Virus record (IMG/VR): IMGVR_UViG_3300043749_000038
Span: 1 to 64,000 of that record
Reading direction: 5' to 3' (one strand)
Length of the DNA stretch: 64,000 nt
DNA from: a virus
Shown: in pieces, positions 26,578 through 35,005 of the stretch
How positions within the stretch are numbered: the stretch's first letter is position 1
How the letters are laid out: every line of letters begins with the position of its first letter
Position numbers and translations under genes: made by a program
The notes under the pieces: generated by a model
What the model was told of the DNA's origin: nothing
What the model saw: the letters and a program-made list of their open reading frames with translations, nothing else
Database searches by the model: none

Positions 26578-27043
26578 AGCCTTTCGTGACACCATTGCAT
26601 TCAGCGAACTTGGTTTAATCATCCTTTCCAAGTCCGACAATGGCTACAACGTACTTGTGGGCAGCACGCCAGACAACGTAGTAACGTTCAAAGGCTACGC
26701 CGACCATCCGCATATCATCGTGCAGGTCAAGCAAAAGAACGGGAATATCATTCCAAGCTCTGCTGCTGGTCGTTACCAGATCATGCGAGCAATCTTCGAC
26801 CATTATAAGATTCAGCTGAACCTGCCTGATTTCTCCCCTGCCTCGCAAGACGCAATTGCAAACCAACTTATCAAAGAGTGCGGAGCTATTGCCGACATTG
26901 AGGCAGGCCGCTTCGACGTTGCTATCTTCAAGTGTAAGAGCCGCTGGGCCTCCTTGCCCGGTGCAAACTATCCTGGCCAGCGAATGAATCCGATTGCGGA
27001 CCTGCGTAACGCATTCGTCAAGGCCGGCGGTGTTCTTGCATGA
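26561..27043 (+). CDS. Endolysin, lambda R/GH104-like muramidase
   Basis: 160 residues from GTG 26561, with GGAG seven bases upstream (inside the holin gene). LKAFRDTIAFSELG carries the catalytic Glu, followed by IIPSSAAGRYQIMR and SRWASLPGANYPGQ, all hallmarks of the lambda R/GH104 transglycosylases. There is no signal peptide, so export depends on the holin. Confidence 0.9.
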   Translation: MSPNLKAFRDTIAFSELGLIILSKSDNGYNVLVGSTPDNVVTFKGYADHPHIIVQVKQKNGNIIPSSAAGRYQIMRAIFDHYKIQLNLPDFSPASQDAIANQLIKECGAIADIEAGRFDVAIFKCKSRWASLPGANYPGQRMNPIADLRNAFVKAGGVLA

Positions 27044-27062
27044 TACTAAGAAAGGATTGACT

Positions 27063-27239
27063 ATGCCCACACTCTACGTTAAGCTGTTCGTTGGACTGGT
27101 TCTGTTCGCTACGTGGATCGCTCTCGTTGTCTACAAGGTTCCAGGAGCGGATGCACTGATCGCCTTTATCCAGGCCTCGCTGGGTGCGTTGTTCGGTTAT
27201 CACGCCGCAGACCGCAGCCCAAAGTCGGCGGCGCAATAG
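27063..27239 (+). CDS. Second small membrane protein, holin-like
   Basis: 58 residues with two hydrophobic segments (LYVKLFVGLVLFATWIALVVY and ADALIAFIQASLGALFGY) and a short basic tail. RBS AAAGGA. Position after the endolysin suggests a second holin or antiholin. The start codon lies inside a copy of the repeated motif (ATGCCCACAC). Confidence 0.6.
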   Translation: MPTLYVKLFVGLVLFATWIALVVYKVPGADALIAFIQASLGALFGYHAADRSPKSAAQ

Positions 27240-27268
27240 CGCCACCTCAATCAACTAGGAGAAATGAA

Positions 27269-27697
27269 ATGTTTGCAACTCTGCTGTCGTTCTTCGTGAG
27301 CGCTACCCCCTACCTGGCCCTGGCCAGCAACCTGCTACCGATCCTGGCAATCGCTCGTTCGCAGAACGACCCAGCCGTCAGCAATGCCGGTCTGCTGAAC
27401 ACGATCAAAGCAATCCAGTTCGTACAACCGATCGTTGCACAAGTCGAAGCTGTCTCGAACGCTGGTCCGTCCAAGATGTCCGGTCCGGACAAGCTGCAAC
27501 TGTTCCAGACCATCCTGCAAGAAGCACAAGCTGCAACTGCCGGGCAGGACAACAAGCTGACCGAAACCCTGCCGCTGCTGAATGCTGCCGTCGCGGCCGT
27601 GTGCGCCAGTATGAAGACCGCTCCGCTGACCATCCCGGCAACCACGTCTGCTACGAACGCCGCCGTCCCGGCGCCGGCTCTGCAGAACAACGCGTAA
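27269..27697 (+). CDS. Membrane-anchored hypothetical protein, 142 aa
   Basis: ATG 27269 with AGGAG eight bases upstream. The first 30 residues are hydrophobic (LLSFFVSATPYLALASNLLPILAIA), and the rest is Ala/Thr-rich with short helices. No family recognised. Membership in the lysis cassette is inferred from position only. Confidence 0.65.
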   Translation: MFATLLSFFVSATPYLALASNLLPILAIARSQNDPAVSNAGLLNTIKAIQFVQPIVAQVEAVSNAGPSKMSGPDKLQLFQTILQEAQAATAGQDNKLTETLPLLNAAVAAVCASMKTAPLTIPATTSATNAAVPAPALQNNA

Positions 27698-27706
27698 GGT
27701 GTGGGC

Positions 27707-27973
27707 ATGAGCACCCCAATGCGCGCAAAGCTGGTTGTCAGCAACGTCGTGTCGAACGGCGAAAGCGATCGTGTGAGCTTCCGTGCCGTCTGCAAGTCGG
27801 ACGGCTACGGCGCAGATGGCCTGGACGAGAACAACACGTTCTCCAAGTTCAGCCCGTCCGCAGATCTGCACATGTCGATCTGTAATCCGGAACTGGTCGG
27901 AAAGTACAAGGTCGGCGACACGTTCTACGTGGACTTCACGCCCGTGCTGGTTGTGCAACGCAACCCCCAGTAA
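27707..27973 (+). CDS. Hypothetical protein, 88 aa
   Basis: ATG 27707 in the context GTAAGGTGTGGGCATG, identical to that of the gene at 12694. A small beta-rich protein (LVVSNVVSNGESDRVSFRAVC, KVGDTFYVDFTPV). Similar small proteins close late operons in other phages, but I cannot name it. It is the last rightward gene. Confidence 0.65.
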   Translation: MSTPMRAKLVVSNVVSNGESDRVSFRAVCKSDGYGADGLDENNTFSKFSPSADLHMSICNPELVGKYKVGDTFYVDFTPVLVVQRNPQ

Positions 27974-27983
27974 ACGCACGGCA

Positions 27984-28016
27984 AGGGGTGCGCCCGCTGC
28001 GCAATAGCGCACCCCT
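27984..28016. terminator. Hairpin between convergent halves
   Basis: AGGGGTGCGC (27984-27993) and GCGCACCCCT (28007-28016) form a perfect 10-bp stem with a 13-nt loop. It lies between the last rightward stop (27973) and the last leftward stop (28032), so it can stop both transcripts. Confidence 0.75.
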
Positions 28017-28031
28017 AACACACCTCCCCAG

Positions 28032-28280
28032 CTAACCCCCGTAACGCTTGCCGCGTGCGGCAAAAATGTTGTCTTCTATCCGCTTTACCTCAGTGTCCGG
28101 CACCCAATCTGCTTGGATTCCCTCCGCTGTGTAAATCATCATATCTTCAATGTACAGCTCCGGCCACGTAGGGTCGGTTGCTGCGTAAATCGTGTAGAGC
28201 ACCAATACAGGGACGCCAAATACTTCGTCCTGATGGGTGCTGTGGTTCGGATATCTGTCTTTCAACTCTAGAATAGTCAT
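28032..28280 (-). CDS. Hypothetical protein, 82 aa
   Basis: I chose the internal ATG at 28280 because GGGGGTG precedes it. Acidic, with segments LELKDRYPNHSTHQDEVFGVPVLVLYTIYAA and MMIYTAEGIQADWVPD. No family recognised. It is the terminal gene of the leftward transcript that carries the DNA polymerase. Confidence 0.6.
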   Translation of the reverse strand: MTILELKDRYPNHSTHQDEVFGVPVLVLYTIYAATDPTWPELYIEDMMIYTAEGIQADWVPDTEVKRIEDNIFAARGKRYGG

Positions 28281-28314
28281 TGCACACCCCCATGCACAGC
28301 ATATTAGTATAACA

Positions 28315-30363
28315 TTATTCAACAAGCTGTGGCGTAGACTGACCCACTTTTTCCAGAATGGAGTACGACTCGTTGATGTACCATTCATAGTCCAAGTCTT
28401 CAGGCATTCCGTTAGGCAGGTTCATGCAAGGAACGGCCCCGTCCGAGCGAGGGACTTTGTTGCCCGAATTTGCCATAACAATCTGACCGCTGGCTTGGGT
28501 CGAGTAATACCAGCGAACGGTCTTGCCAAGGAACTCGTAGCACTTCTCATCTTTCATGTAAACGCCACCGCCGCCCTTTGCCAGCTCGCGCATGGTTGTG
28601 AACATCGACACTTGGTCGCACGAGCGGATTGTGTGGGCAATAGACGTACCGTGCTCGAAGTAGTCCTTAATCGCCTTGACGCAAATCTCGTTGACCGCGT
28701 TCTTCATCGAAGAAGTCTTAGCGTACAGACCTTTGGTCTTGAACCAATTGCCTTTGTCAGGTTCAGTGTACGTTGCAATGTAGTTGTTCACGTCCTTTGC
28801 GAGATAGGACTTGTAACGGGTTTCTTCGGTTCCGAATCCTGTCTCCTTACCCCACTGCTTGACAATTGCGTCGAACTGTGCGCGCATGCTGCGCTTGCAA
28901 CGGACAACGACGCCGTCAGTGTTCGCGTTGATAACCTTAATGCCTGCAAGCTCGAAGCGCTCGATGAGCATCAGCAGGGACAGCTGACCCGTCAGCGTAA
29001 CTTGCATCATTAGGTTCGGTGCGTACATGACCGAGAACATGTTTGCCAGCTTTCCGAACGAGCCGTTAAGAACAATCTTTAAGCACTGCGCGGTGATAGG
29101 ATCTGTCTTCTTCGCCGCAATACGTGTCTCGTAAATCGTACGGTAGATCTTAAGAAAGATCTGCCCCATGTTGGTAGGGGTTAGACCCGCATTAAGGATC
29201 AGAGTCGGGTAATACGAAGTTGCGTCAGTGTCTGCAATAAAGTATTCGTCGTCCTCAACATATCCGACGTTGCTCTCTTTACTGTGCAAGCCTCCGATAC
29301 CGAATGCGTACTCACCATCTGCAATCTTTAATTTAAGACCGGTGAACTCTGGAGGGTTGAGGATGCCGCCCTCGTATGTGCCCACAACGTAATGCGCGTC
29401 CTGCACCAGCTTCAGCAGCGAGTTCAGGTACGGCGTTTGGAACTTAACAAAGCTCGGTGTCTTAAAGCGGTAGGTTGTTCCCTGCGCAATCTCCGCAGGC
29501 TTGATATACTTGTCACCAGTGAGACGAATGTACTCAGCTCTGATAATGGCTTCTGCCATCTGAGCGTCGGACTTTGAGCGCAAGTCCACGTCGTATCTTG
29601 CACCGAACTCCTCGCGCAAGCTAATGACGTCAAGCTTGGACGTGTAGACCAAGTGGGTGTTATCCAAGTCGTTCACGTTGTATCGCTTCAAGACCAGACA
29701 CTGCTCGAACGAAAGCACTGTACCGGGCTTGAATGGGAGGTCTTGCAGCTTAGGCGCGTGCAGGCGAGCAGCGCACTTCTTCAAGCCAGGGGCTTGAGCC
29801 GTGAGCTCGATAACGTCAATCTGCTCTATTTCAACCTTATTCTTTTTCTTGTAAGAGATCCCGTAGTGGCGGAGGACTTCGTAACCCTTGCAGCCCTCTT
29901 GAATAAGCATGCAGGTTGCTGCCCACATATCAGTGTGGTCATACAATTCCTGGCACGCTACCTGAGCAATGGTTTCGTCGAACTTAATGCCGTTGAAGGT
30001 AATTAGCGTGAAGTTCGCGAGAACCCACGCCAACTTCCGTCGATCGTAATCGTGCCCAAAGTCGCTGCTCTCGAAGAACAGGTGCTTGCCAGTTTCAATG
30101 TTCTTGAAACCGTGCAGACCGTAGTTCGGGTAGGATTCAACGTCGTAGATGAGCTTGTGCTTATTCTGCCAGGCAGCAATAAGCTCCATGTCGTTCATCT
30201 CGTTAAAGTTGAACGAACAGGCTTCTTCATACGCACCGGGCGGGATGAAGCCAGGTTCGAGCCAGTATTGGGCGGGCGGAGTTTTTTTGACTTTTTCTTT
30301 CTTGGGAGGCTTAACGGGTGCGATGTCCTCCCAAAATAAGCCTATCGAGTCGGCACGAGGCAT
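28315..30363 (-). CDS. Family B DNA polymerase
   Basis: 682 residues from ATG 30363 (TGATG overlap with the upstream stop). Exonuclease motifs: YDVESYPN near 73, FNGIKFDE near 123 and YNVNDLD near 230. Polymerase motifs: A, DTDATSYYP near 378; B, KIVLNGSFG near 429; C, NTDGV near 481, with Asn for the usual first Asp of DTD. The protein is short and divergent with no clear TPR insertions. It would be the replicative polymerase, working with the clamp encoded upstream. Confidence 0.9.
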   Translation of the reverse strand: MPRADSIGLFWEDIAPVKPPKKEKVKKTPPAQYWLEPGFIPPGAYEEACSFNFNEMNDMELIAAWQNKHKLIYDVESYPNYGLHGFKNIETGKHLFFESSDFGHDYDRRKLAWVLANFTLITFNGIKFDETIAQVACQELYDHTDMWAATCMLIQEGCKGYEVLRHYGISYKKKNKVEIEQIDVIELTAQAPGLKKCAARLHAPKLQDLPFKPGTVLSFEQCLVLKRYNVNDLDNTHLVYTSKLDVISLREEFGARYDVDLRSKSDAQMAEAIIRAEYIRLTGDKYIKPAEIAQGTTYRFKTPSFVKFQTPYLNSLLKLVQDAHYVVGTYEGGILNPPEFTGLKLKIADGEYAFGIGGLHSKESNVGYVEDDEYFIADTDATSYYPTLILNAGLTPTNMGQIFLKIYRTIYETRIAAKKTDPITAQCLKIVLNGSFGKLANMFSVMYAPNLMMQVTLTGQLSLLMLIERFELAGIKVINANTDGVVVRCKRSMRAQFDAIVKQWGKETGFGTEETRYKSYLAKDVNNYIATYTEPDKGNWFKTKGLYAKTSSMKNAVNEICVKAIKDYFEHGTSIAHTIRSCDQVSMFTTMRELAKGGGGVYMKDEKCYEFLGKTVRWYYSTQASGQIVMANSGNKVPRSDGAVPCMNLPNGMPEDLDYEWYINESYSILEKVGQSTPQLVE

Positions 30364-30728
30364 CACCAAACCTTTTCAAGCTGACGGGTTAAATCACGGA
30401 TGAGGTTTTTGTTACGGCTTAGTTTAGCACGTTCCAACTGTGCCAGCAAAGCTTGACGCTTGGGGCTTGGTTTGGACGGTGCAATTGGATCGCCAAAGCT
30501 TGTGAGCTCGTCGATGACCATCGAATCAACACCCACGCCAAACACCCTAGTTTGAGCAGGGTGCATGAGGATAACATGCACTCCAGCGGCCTGAGCAGCT
30601 TCCGCAGCGGCCCGCACTCTCCTACTCATTGTCAGGTCAGATGTGAGGATATAAATTTTTGGGTCGTTACCAAACGTAACTTTGTCACCGTCTTTTAAGA
30701 TGACTTCCTCTACGTTGATGTAGGCCAT
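30363..30728 (-). CDS. Hypothetical protein, 121 aa
   Basis: ATG overlaps the upstream stop (TGATG at 30730-30726). Contains a Rossmann-like pattern (KIYILTSDLTMSRRVRAAAEAAQAAGVHVILMHPAQ) and a C-terminal basic helix (ALLAQLERAKLSRNKNLIRDLTRQLEKVW). It lies between the clamp and polymerase genes, so a replication accessory role is possible, but no family is recognised. Confidence 0.65.
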   Translation of the reverse strand: MAYINVEEVILKDGDKVTFGNDPKIYILTSDLTMSRRVRAAAEAAQAAGVHVILMHPAQTRVFGVGVDSMVIDELTSFGDPIAPSKPSPKRQALLAQLERAKLSRNKNLIRDLTRQLEKVW

Positions 30729-31009
30729 CACCGTCCCGTCCTGTAAACACGTCCCGGAGGAGTACGCTTCGGTGGCGGAGAATTCCAAGCGCGTTTCCAT
30801 TCGTTAGACTGACCCCTGAATCCACGCACAAGATAAACAATCTCCGCCGTTTCACGCGCGCTATCACTCGGGTACGGCATGCAGTGAATGTTGAACTGAT
30901 GGATTACCGCGTTGCACCACTGCTCACGCGTCCAGGTTGGTTCAACTTTGACTTCAACACCCATCTGGTGCATGGTATGAAGCATCTTAACAACATTCAG
31001 TTTGATCAT
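30728..31009 (-). CDS. Hypothetical protein, 93 aa
   Basis: Start overlaps the clamp stop (ATGA at 31009-31006) and stop overlaps the next start. Basic C-terminus (NSPPPKRTPPGRVYRTGR). The N-terminal part looks alpha/beta (MLHTMHQMGVEVKVEPTW). No family recognised. Tight coupling places it in the replication operon. Confidence 0.65.
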   Translation of the reverse strand: MIKLNVVKMLHTMHQMGVEVKVEPTWTREQWCNAVIHQFNIHCMPYPSDSARETAEIVYLVRGFRGQSNEWKRAWNSPPPKRTPPGRVYRTGR

Positions 31010-31974
31010 TTCTTCATCCCGATAAGAACACCGCGCAATAAATTGTCTTCGCTAAGGAAGGCGCACGGACGCGGGTAGGTAGTCCAGTCCACCCTAGCCG
31101 CGAGACCCTCCAGCAACTTGAGATATTTGATGTTATACAGCCCTTCGTTGACCAGCCCAGGCACTTCGAACGAAGCTCCCTCGGACTCGTCATTGTGGGT
31201 AAACATCCGACCGCCGTTGAAATGCACGCTACCGAGTTGGTCGACAAACGGTGCAATGCTATCGATAGCTTCGAAAAATGTTTCCGGAATTTGTGTTGGG
31301 TTTGACGGTGCATTTAGCCGACTTGCTAGGTCCGGCCATTCGGTAAGGCTGTAAAGCTGCGTGCGGAGCCAGCGGTCGCCGGTGTAGTGGAAGGTAACAC
31401 TGCCCTCCGCAACCTGCGCGTACAGCGGGGCTTCCTTAACCCGCATCATTTCTTTGATCGCTGCGCCCGGAATGTTAATGGTGTGTGGGAAGTCAATCCC
31501 CAGCCAGTATTGCACCAGGCAAACGTTATTTGTCGCATAGAGCGATCGATCACGGACAAGGATGCCTTGCGCCCACTTCCGCGACGCGTCCTCACCGATG
31601 AACGGAGCAACACGCTTGACGCCTTCATAGAACTTTTCTCCATCAAATTGGACAATGGTGCCTTCCGGATGTACGTGAGGGGTGTCACCCTCGATGGACT
31701 CGATGTGCACTTTGAACGAACCGCTTTTGACGGTCAGCTTACCGCCCGGCGTCATGGACAGTTGTACGGTGTCCTTGCAGTTCGCAATTGCTTTGACCAG
31801 CTTTTCAGCTTTCGGCAAGCAAGCGATGTCAAACGGAATTGGGCTGCACAGTGCAATCGTGCCATTGAACCCGCGCACCTTACCATGCTCAATGCGGAAG
31901 TGCGTAAGCTCCGACACGAAGTCCTTACGGGCTACGCTGCCGGCAACGAACTTGAGGGATTCGAGGAGTGTCAT
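31006..31974 (-). CDS. DNA polymerase sliding clamp (beta-like)
   Basis: 322 residues. The start TLLESLKFVAGSVARKDFVSELTHFRIEHGKVRGFNGTIA is that of phage DnaN-like clamps: a helix, then a strand with a fold-defining G. Repeated domain boundaries show at KFYEGVKRVAPFIGEDASR and ETFFEAIDSIAPF, consistent with the three-domain clamp. It would tether the family B polymerase to DNA. Confidence 0.75.
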   Translation of the reverse strand: MTLLESLKFVAGSVARKDFVSELTHFRIEHGKVRGFNGTIALCSPIPFDIACLPKAEKLVKAIANCKDTVQLSMTPGGKLTVKSGSFKVHIESIEGDTPHVHPEGTIVQFDGEKFYEGVKRVAPFIGEDASRKWAQGILVRDRSLYATNNVCLVQYWLGIDFPHTINIPGAAIKEMMRVKEAPLYAQVAEGSVTFHYTGDRWLRTQLYSLTEWPDLASRLNAPSNPTQIPETFFEAIDSIAPFVDQLGSVHFNGGRMFTHNDESEGASFEVPGLVNEGLYNIKYLKLLEGLAARVDWTTYPRPCAFLSEDNLLRGVLIGMKK

Positions 31975-32201
31975 GGGAGTTTATTCCACGGTTTAATAGA
32001 CGCATCGCTGTACTTTGCATCGCGGAGCGGGCTGTAGCTAAGGTCGATAATGTGCACATCCCCCGCTATGGTGTGTACATAGCGTTCCTCTCTGTGCGTG
32101 ACAGGAATAAGCAACGGCATCCCACCGGGAATATTGGAGGGGCGAATCTCCTTAACTTGGCGCTTCTGCTTCTCGCCCTTAATGATCACTTCCATTAACA
32201 T
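31971..32201 (-). CDS. Hypothetical protein, 76 aa
   Basis: ATG overlaps the DpdA stop (TAATG) with AGGAG nine bases upstream. Basic N-terminus (EVIIKGEKQKRQVKEIRPSN) and a small beta pattern after it (HTIAGDVHIIDLSYSPL). No family recognised. Confidence 0.65.
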   Translation of the reverse strand: MLMEVIIKGEKQKRQVKEIRPSNIPGGMPLLIPVTHREERYVHTIAGDVHIIDLSYSPLRDAKYSDASIKPWNKLP

Positions 32202-33130
32202 TAGAAAAGCTCCTGTACTTTTAACACGTCAAAGTCGTTCTGTTTCTTTTCAAGACGTTTGTTAATCTGCTGGTTCACTTCCATGTAGCCCAAGATGTTA
32301 TACACAGCGCGGCTCTCGTAAATTGTACCAAGCCGCTGTACATCAAAGCCCTTACTATTTAGCATCCGTTCCACTGCTGCGCGCTCGATGTCGGTTAGTG
32401 TGGTTATATGCCTGCCCGCGTCGTGCTTGGCTGGAGAGTTTTCAGACACGGCAAGCGGCCCGTGCTCGCTCGTGTAAATGGAACCAAACGCTGCTGCTTG
32501 AATCCATGACGACGAGTCAACGCTGTACCATGGATACCGTTCCATTAACCACACAGCAGTCATACCGAACGCATGGACCTTGAGCTTGGGCCTGCCGGAA
32601 CCATCAAGCATAAGCGGCCAGATGCGGTCAAGCCATACGCGCTGACTTTCCGCGGTACGCCGAACGAGGCCTCCAATGGTGATGTAATCGTAATTTGCAA
32701 CGTACCATTCGAGGTAACGGACATCTTCGCCGTAGTGGAAGCAGGGGAGGGGTTTTGCATTTTGTGACTCCATGTACAGTTGGTTCCTGTAAGTTTGAAG
32801 TGGATCTCCAATGCCGTCAAGTACAGATGCCATAACGATTCCATCTTCCTTACGCAGGATATCCTCGTTGCGCTTGATGTAATCGCAGTAAGCGTTAATG
32901 TCAATACTTACACCGAGGGAGTGCGCGGAGAACGCACCTGAGTCCAGGAACACTTGCGCACCCTGCTCCCGCATGGTATCGACAAAGCGCTGTCCGTGGA
33001 CGTAGTGATATGATTCGAGTATATGAGGAATAGTAGGCGTGATTGCAGCCTCCACCTCGTTTAACTTTTCATAACGTTGTTGACCTTTCATGTATGAGTT
33101 GGTATAAACAGCCGCTAAGAATAGATTCAC
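32201..33130 (-). CDS. dpdA: DpdA-like 7-deazaguanine DNA transglycosylase
   Basis: 309 residues with the TIM-barrel pattern of tRNA-guanine transglycosylase relatives. FLDSGAFSAHSLG holds an Asp at 63 in the DSG(G/A)F substrate motif. KVHAFGMTA and YSVDSSSW carry the second Asp (205), the probable nucleophile. It lacks the tRNA-binding zinc domain. Phage DpdA enzymes swap guanine for preQ0 or a derivative in DNA. FolE, QueD, QueC and QueE genes lie directly upstream. GTG start (33130) with GAGGAG upstream. The symbol is given on family resemblance and context. Confidence 0.8.
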   Translation of the reverse strand: MNLFLAAVYTNSYMKGQQRYEKLNEVEAAITPTIPHILESYHYVHGQRFVDTMREQGAQVFLDSGAFSAHSLGVSIDINAYCDYIKRNEDILRKEDGIVMASVLDGIGDPLQTYRNQLYMESQNAKPLPCFHYGEDVRYLEWYVANYDYITIGGLVRRTAESQRVWLDRIWPLMLDGSGRPKLKVHAFGMTAVWLMERYPWYSVDSSSWIQAAAFGSIYTSEHGPLAVSENSPAKHDAGRHITTLTDIERAAVERMLNSKGFDVQRLGTIYESRAVYNILGYMEVNQQINKRLEKKQNDFDVLKVQELF

Positions 33131-33291
33131 AGGTTGTACTCCTCGCGTGCTGTGTTCGAAAGTCTTGTTAGGACCTCCTTTTCTTCTTTGGTGAACTCAA
33201 TCTGGAATCCACCGCTAACGTCGATGTAGTCAATACTTTCCGAGTCAATAATGCGAGCAATGTATTTTTTGAACAGAGCTTCGTAGTCCAC
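33127..33291 (-). CDS. Small acidic protein, 54 aa
   Basis: GTG 33291 has AAGGG eight bases upstream, whereas the in-frame ATG at 33369 lies inside a terminator hairpin. The sequence is charged and helical (FKKYIARIIDSESIDYIDVS, TKEEKEVLTRLSNTAREE). The stop overlaps the dpdA start. Confidence 0.6.
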   Translation of the reverse strand: MDYEALFKKYIARIIDSESIDYIDVSGGFQIEFTKEEKEVLTRLSNTAREEYNL

Positions 33292-33349
33292 AGTAACAAC
33301 CCTTGCGGTAAATGCGTACGCCGCTTGCGGTAGCGCACGGCAAAGCGTT

Positions 33350-33382
33350 AAAAATGGGGAGGTGCACACTGTACCCTCCCCA
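33350..33382 (-). terminator. Leftward intrinsic terminator
   Basis: TGGGGAGG (33355-33362) pairs with CCTCCCCA (33375-33382). On the minus strand the stem is followed by TTTTT (33350-33354). It would separate the queC-folE group from the dpdA-clamp-polymerase group or give partial read-through. The 33292-33406 gap has no gene. Confidence 0.7.
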
Positions 33383-33406
33383 CTAGCTGCGCAGCGTGCC
33401 GCGCGT

Positions 33407-33505
33407 TTAAATGCTTGGTGTCACAGCCAGTGCGCACACGAACAGCAGGCCGAGAAAGATGTAAGCTACAACACGTTCGAACTTCTTTTGATTACGGTTG
33501 CGCAT
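33407..33505 (-). CDS. Membrane microprotein, 32 aa
   Basis: Reads MRNRNQKKFERVVAYIF then LGLLFVCALAVTPSI: a basic head and a single hydrophobic helix, N-in by the positive-inside rule. A weak RBS (AGGT) precedes the ATG. It fills the gap between the 81-residue gene and the terminator. Confidence 0.5.
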   Translation of the reverse strand: MRNRNQKKFERVVAYIFLGLLFVCALAVTPSI

Positions 33506-33513
33506 GACGTTAC

Positions 33514-33759
33514 CTATGTTAAGTCAACAAGCAAGGCTACAACAGGGTGGCCTTCCCCACGGACCCAAAGCTGAACGCTCTTACCTTCATTCAAAGCTTT
33601 GAGCTCCTCCGGCGTTGGTTCCCATGCAGAGACCATAAATTTACCTTGGTCGGTCTCAACCTCCTTGACAGGAAGACCGGCGCAGCTTGAACCGTCGTCT
33701 TTCCAGTCAGATGGTGCGCCAAAGACCTTGGTAGCGTTTTCGATCCGGCGGACTAGCAT
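33514..33759 (-). CDS. Conserved phage hypothetical protein, 81 aa
   Basis: Pattern APSDWKDDGSSCAGLPVKEVE, then FMVSAWEPTPEELKALNEG and GHPVVALLV. I recognise this as a widespread small phage protein of unknown function (W-x-PTPEEL motif). Lies directly downstream of folE. Confidence 0.7.
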   Translation of the reverse strand: MLVRRIENATKVFGAPSDWKDDGSSCAGLPVKEVETDQGKFMVSAWEPTPEELKALNEGKSVQLWVRGEGHPVVALLVDLT

Positions 33760-33769
33760 AGCGCCGCCC

Positions 33770-34360
33770 CTACGCTTGGTTCAAGAAATCCGCGCGGCGA
33801 TCCGGGTCGGTGTACAGATAACCGCGCAGCGCCTTGGTGATGGTATGATGTCCTTGCTGACGCAGGCCGCGGTTTTCCATGCAGAAGTGTCGAGCGCGGA
33901 TGACCACACCTACCGCCTTCGGATTCAGGTGCTCGACCAGTGTGTCGGCAATCTGTGTGGTCAAACGTTCCTGCACTTGCAGCCGGCGCGCGAACGCGTC
34001 AGCCAGGCGGGACAGCTTGGACAGGCCGACGATCTTACCGTTCGGATGGTACGCGATGGTCGCGGTGCCGAAGATGGGCTCCAGGTGATGCTCGCACTGG
34101 CTGTAGATCGGGATGTCTTTGACGATCACAAGGTCGTTGTAACCCTCGGCGCCGTCTTCGAACACCTTCAGCAGCGACGGGATGTCAACACCGTAACCGG
34201 AGGTCTTTTCGGCCCAGGCCTTAACGACTCGGTGGGGGGTTTCCAGAAGGCCGGGGCGAGGCTCCTCGCCAATAACAAGCGAGATCAGTTGCCGGATCAC
34301 GTTGCGCTTTTGTTGCTGGATTTCTTCGTTGGTGCCTTGCGGCAGGAGTTCGTATTGCAT
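33770..34360 (-). CDS. folE: GTP cyclohydrolase I
   Basis: 196 residues from ATG 34360, four bases after the QueD stop. Converts GTP to dihydroneopterin triphosphate, the first step to preQ0. Zinc and catalytic signature IYSQCEHHLEPIFGTATIAY, then GKIVGLSKLSRLADAFARRLQVQERLTTQIAD and a later CMENRG cysteine (third zinc ligand). All expected residues are present. Confidence 0.95.
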   Translation of the reverse strand: MQYELLPQGTNEEIQQQKRNVIRQLISLVIGEEPRPGLLETPHRVVKAWAEKTSGYGVDIPSLLKVFEDGAEGYNDLVIVKDIPIYSQCEHHLEPIFGTATIAYHPNGKIVGLSKLSRLADAFARRLQVQERLTTQIADTLVEHLNPKAVGVVIRARHFCMENRGLRQQGHHTITKALRGYLYTDPDRRADFLNQA

Positions 34361-34361
34361 G

Positions 34362-34838
34362 TTATTTTCCAAAAAAGGTTGCAGAGTTGGCACCATGCTC
34401 GGAGCATTTAACCGAGGCGACGCGTACGCGATGGAAACGGCCGCCGGACGCATGCTTTCCGTTCAGCTCCCGCACGAGCAGAGCGACTTCGTTGTAGACT
34501 TCTTCTGCGAACGATTCGCAGCCTACGCGGGGTACAACCCTGAGGTCGATGATCTTCTGGTCGTGCAACACGCGGAAGGCGTCCAGTGCTGGATCGTCCT
34601 TGGCAATGACGGTCTTGTGGTCGAACATCTCGCCAAGCCTGGAGCGCAGCGATTTAAGACCGCCGAAATCGATAAGCCAGTTGCGGCCGTCCAGCGTGTT
34701 GGATTCGAAGACGATCTCGAATGCCAAGCTGTAACCGTGCAGCATCGAGCAGTGCGAGTGCGTCGCTTTGTGCTGCCGGAAACAGCAGGACAATCCGAGG
34801 TTGTGGTCATAGACCTTTGTTACTTGGTAGCTGGACAC
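34362..34838 (-). CDS. queD: 6-carboxytetrahydropterin synthase
   Basis: 158 residues, GTG start. Second step to preQ0. CCFRQHKATHSHCSMLHGYS has the zinc histidines and the expected Cys; the last His of the usual HGH is Tyr (HGY). LIDFGGLKSLRSRLGEMFDHK and the C-terminal KCSEHGANSATF follow family pattern. The start overlaps the end of the coiled-coil gene upstream. Confidence 0.9.
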   Translation of the reverse strand: MSSYQVTKVYDHNLGLSCCFRQHKATHSHCSMLHGYSLAFEIVFESNTLDGRNWLIDFGGLKSLRSRLGEMFDHKTVIAKDDPALDAFRVLHDQKIIDLRVVPRVGCESFAEEVYNEVALLVRELNGKHASGGRFHRVRVASVKCSEHGANSATFFGK

Positions 34839-35005
34839 AGGTGCACCATCTTTCGCAGTTGTTCGACTTGGTCTTTCAGATCCGTATTTTCCTGAAGCAG
34901 CTTAGCTTCACGCGCAAGAACTTCGTCGAGTTTCTTACACTTTTCACCGTACTGCTGTTCCAGATTGCGGAGGGCTTTGTGGGCCGGGATGGGTTTAGCA
35001 GCCAT
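34820..35005 (-). CDS. Small coiled-coil protein, 61 aa
   Basis: Nearly all helix with heptad pattern (HKALRNLEQQYGEKCKKLDEVLAREAKLLQENTDLKDQVEQLRKM). It overlaps the queC stop at its start and the queD start at its end, so it is co-translated with the preQ0 genes. Function unknown; it may be a scaffold for enzymes. Confidence 0.65.
   Translation of the reverse strand: MAAKPIPAHKALRNLEQQYGEKCKKLDEVLAREAKLLQENTDLKDQVEQLRKMVHLCPATK

Noticed and set aside
28045-28070. Hairpin TTGCCG/CGGCAA as a terminator
   Set aside because: It lies inside the coding end of the 28032-28280 gene, and the T run is on the wrong side for the leftward transcript.
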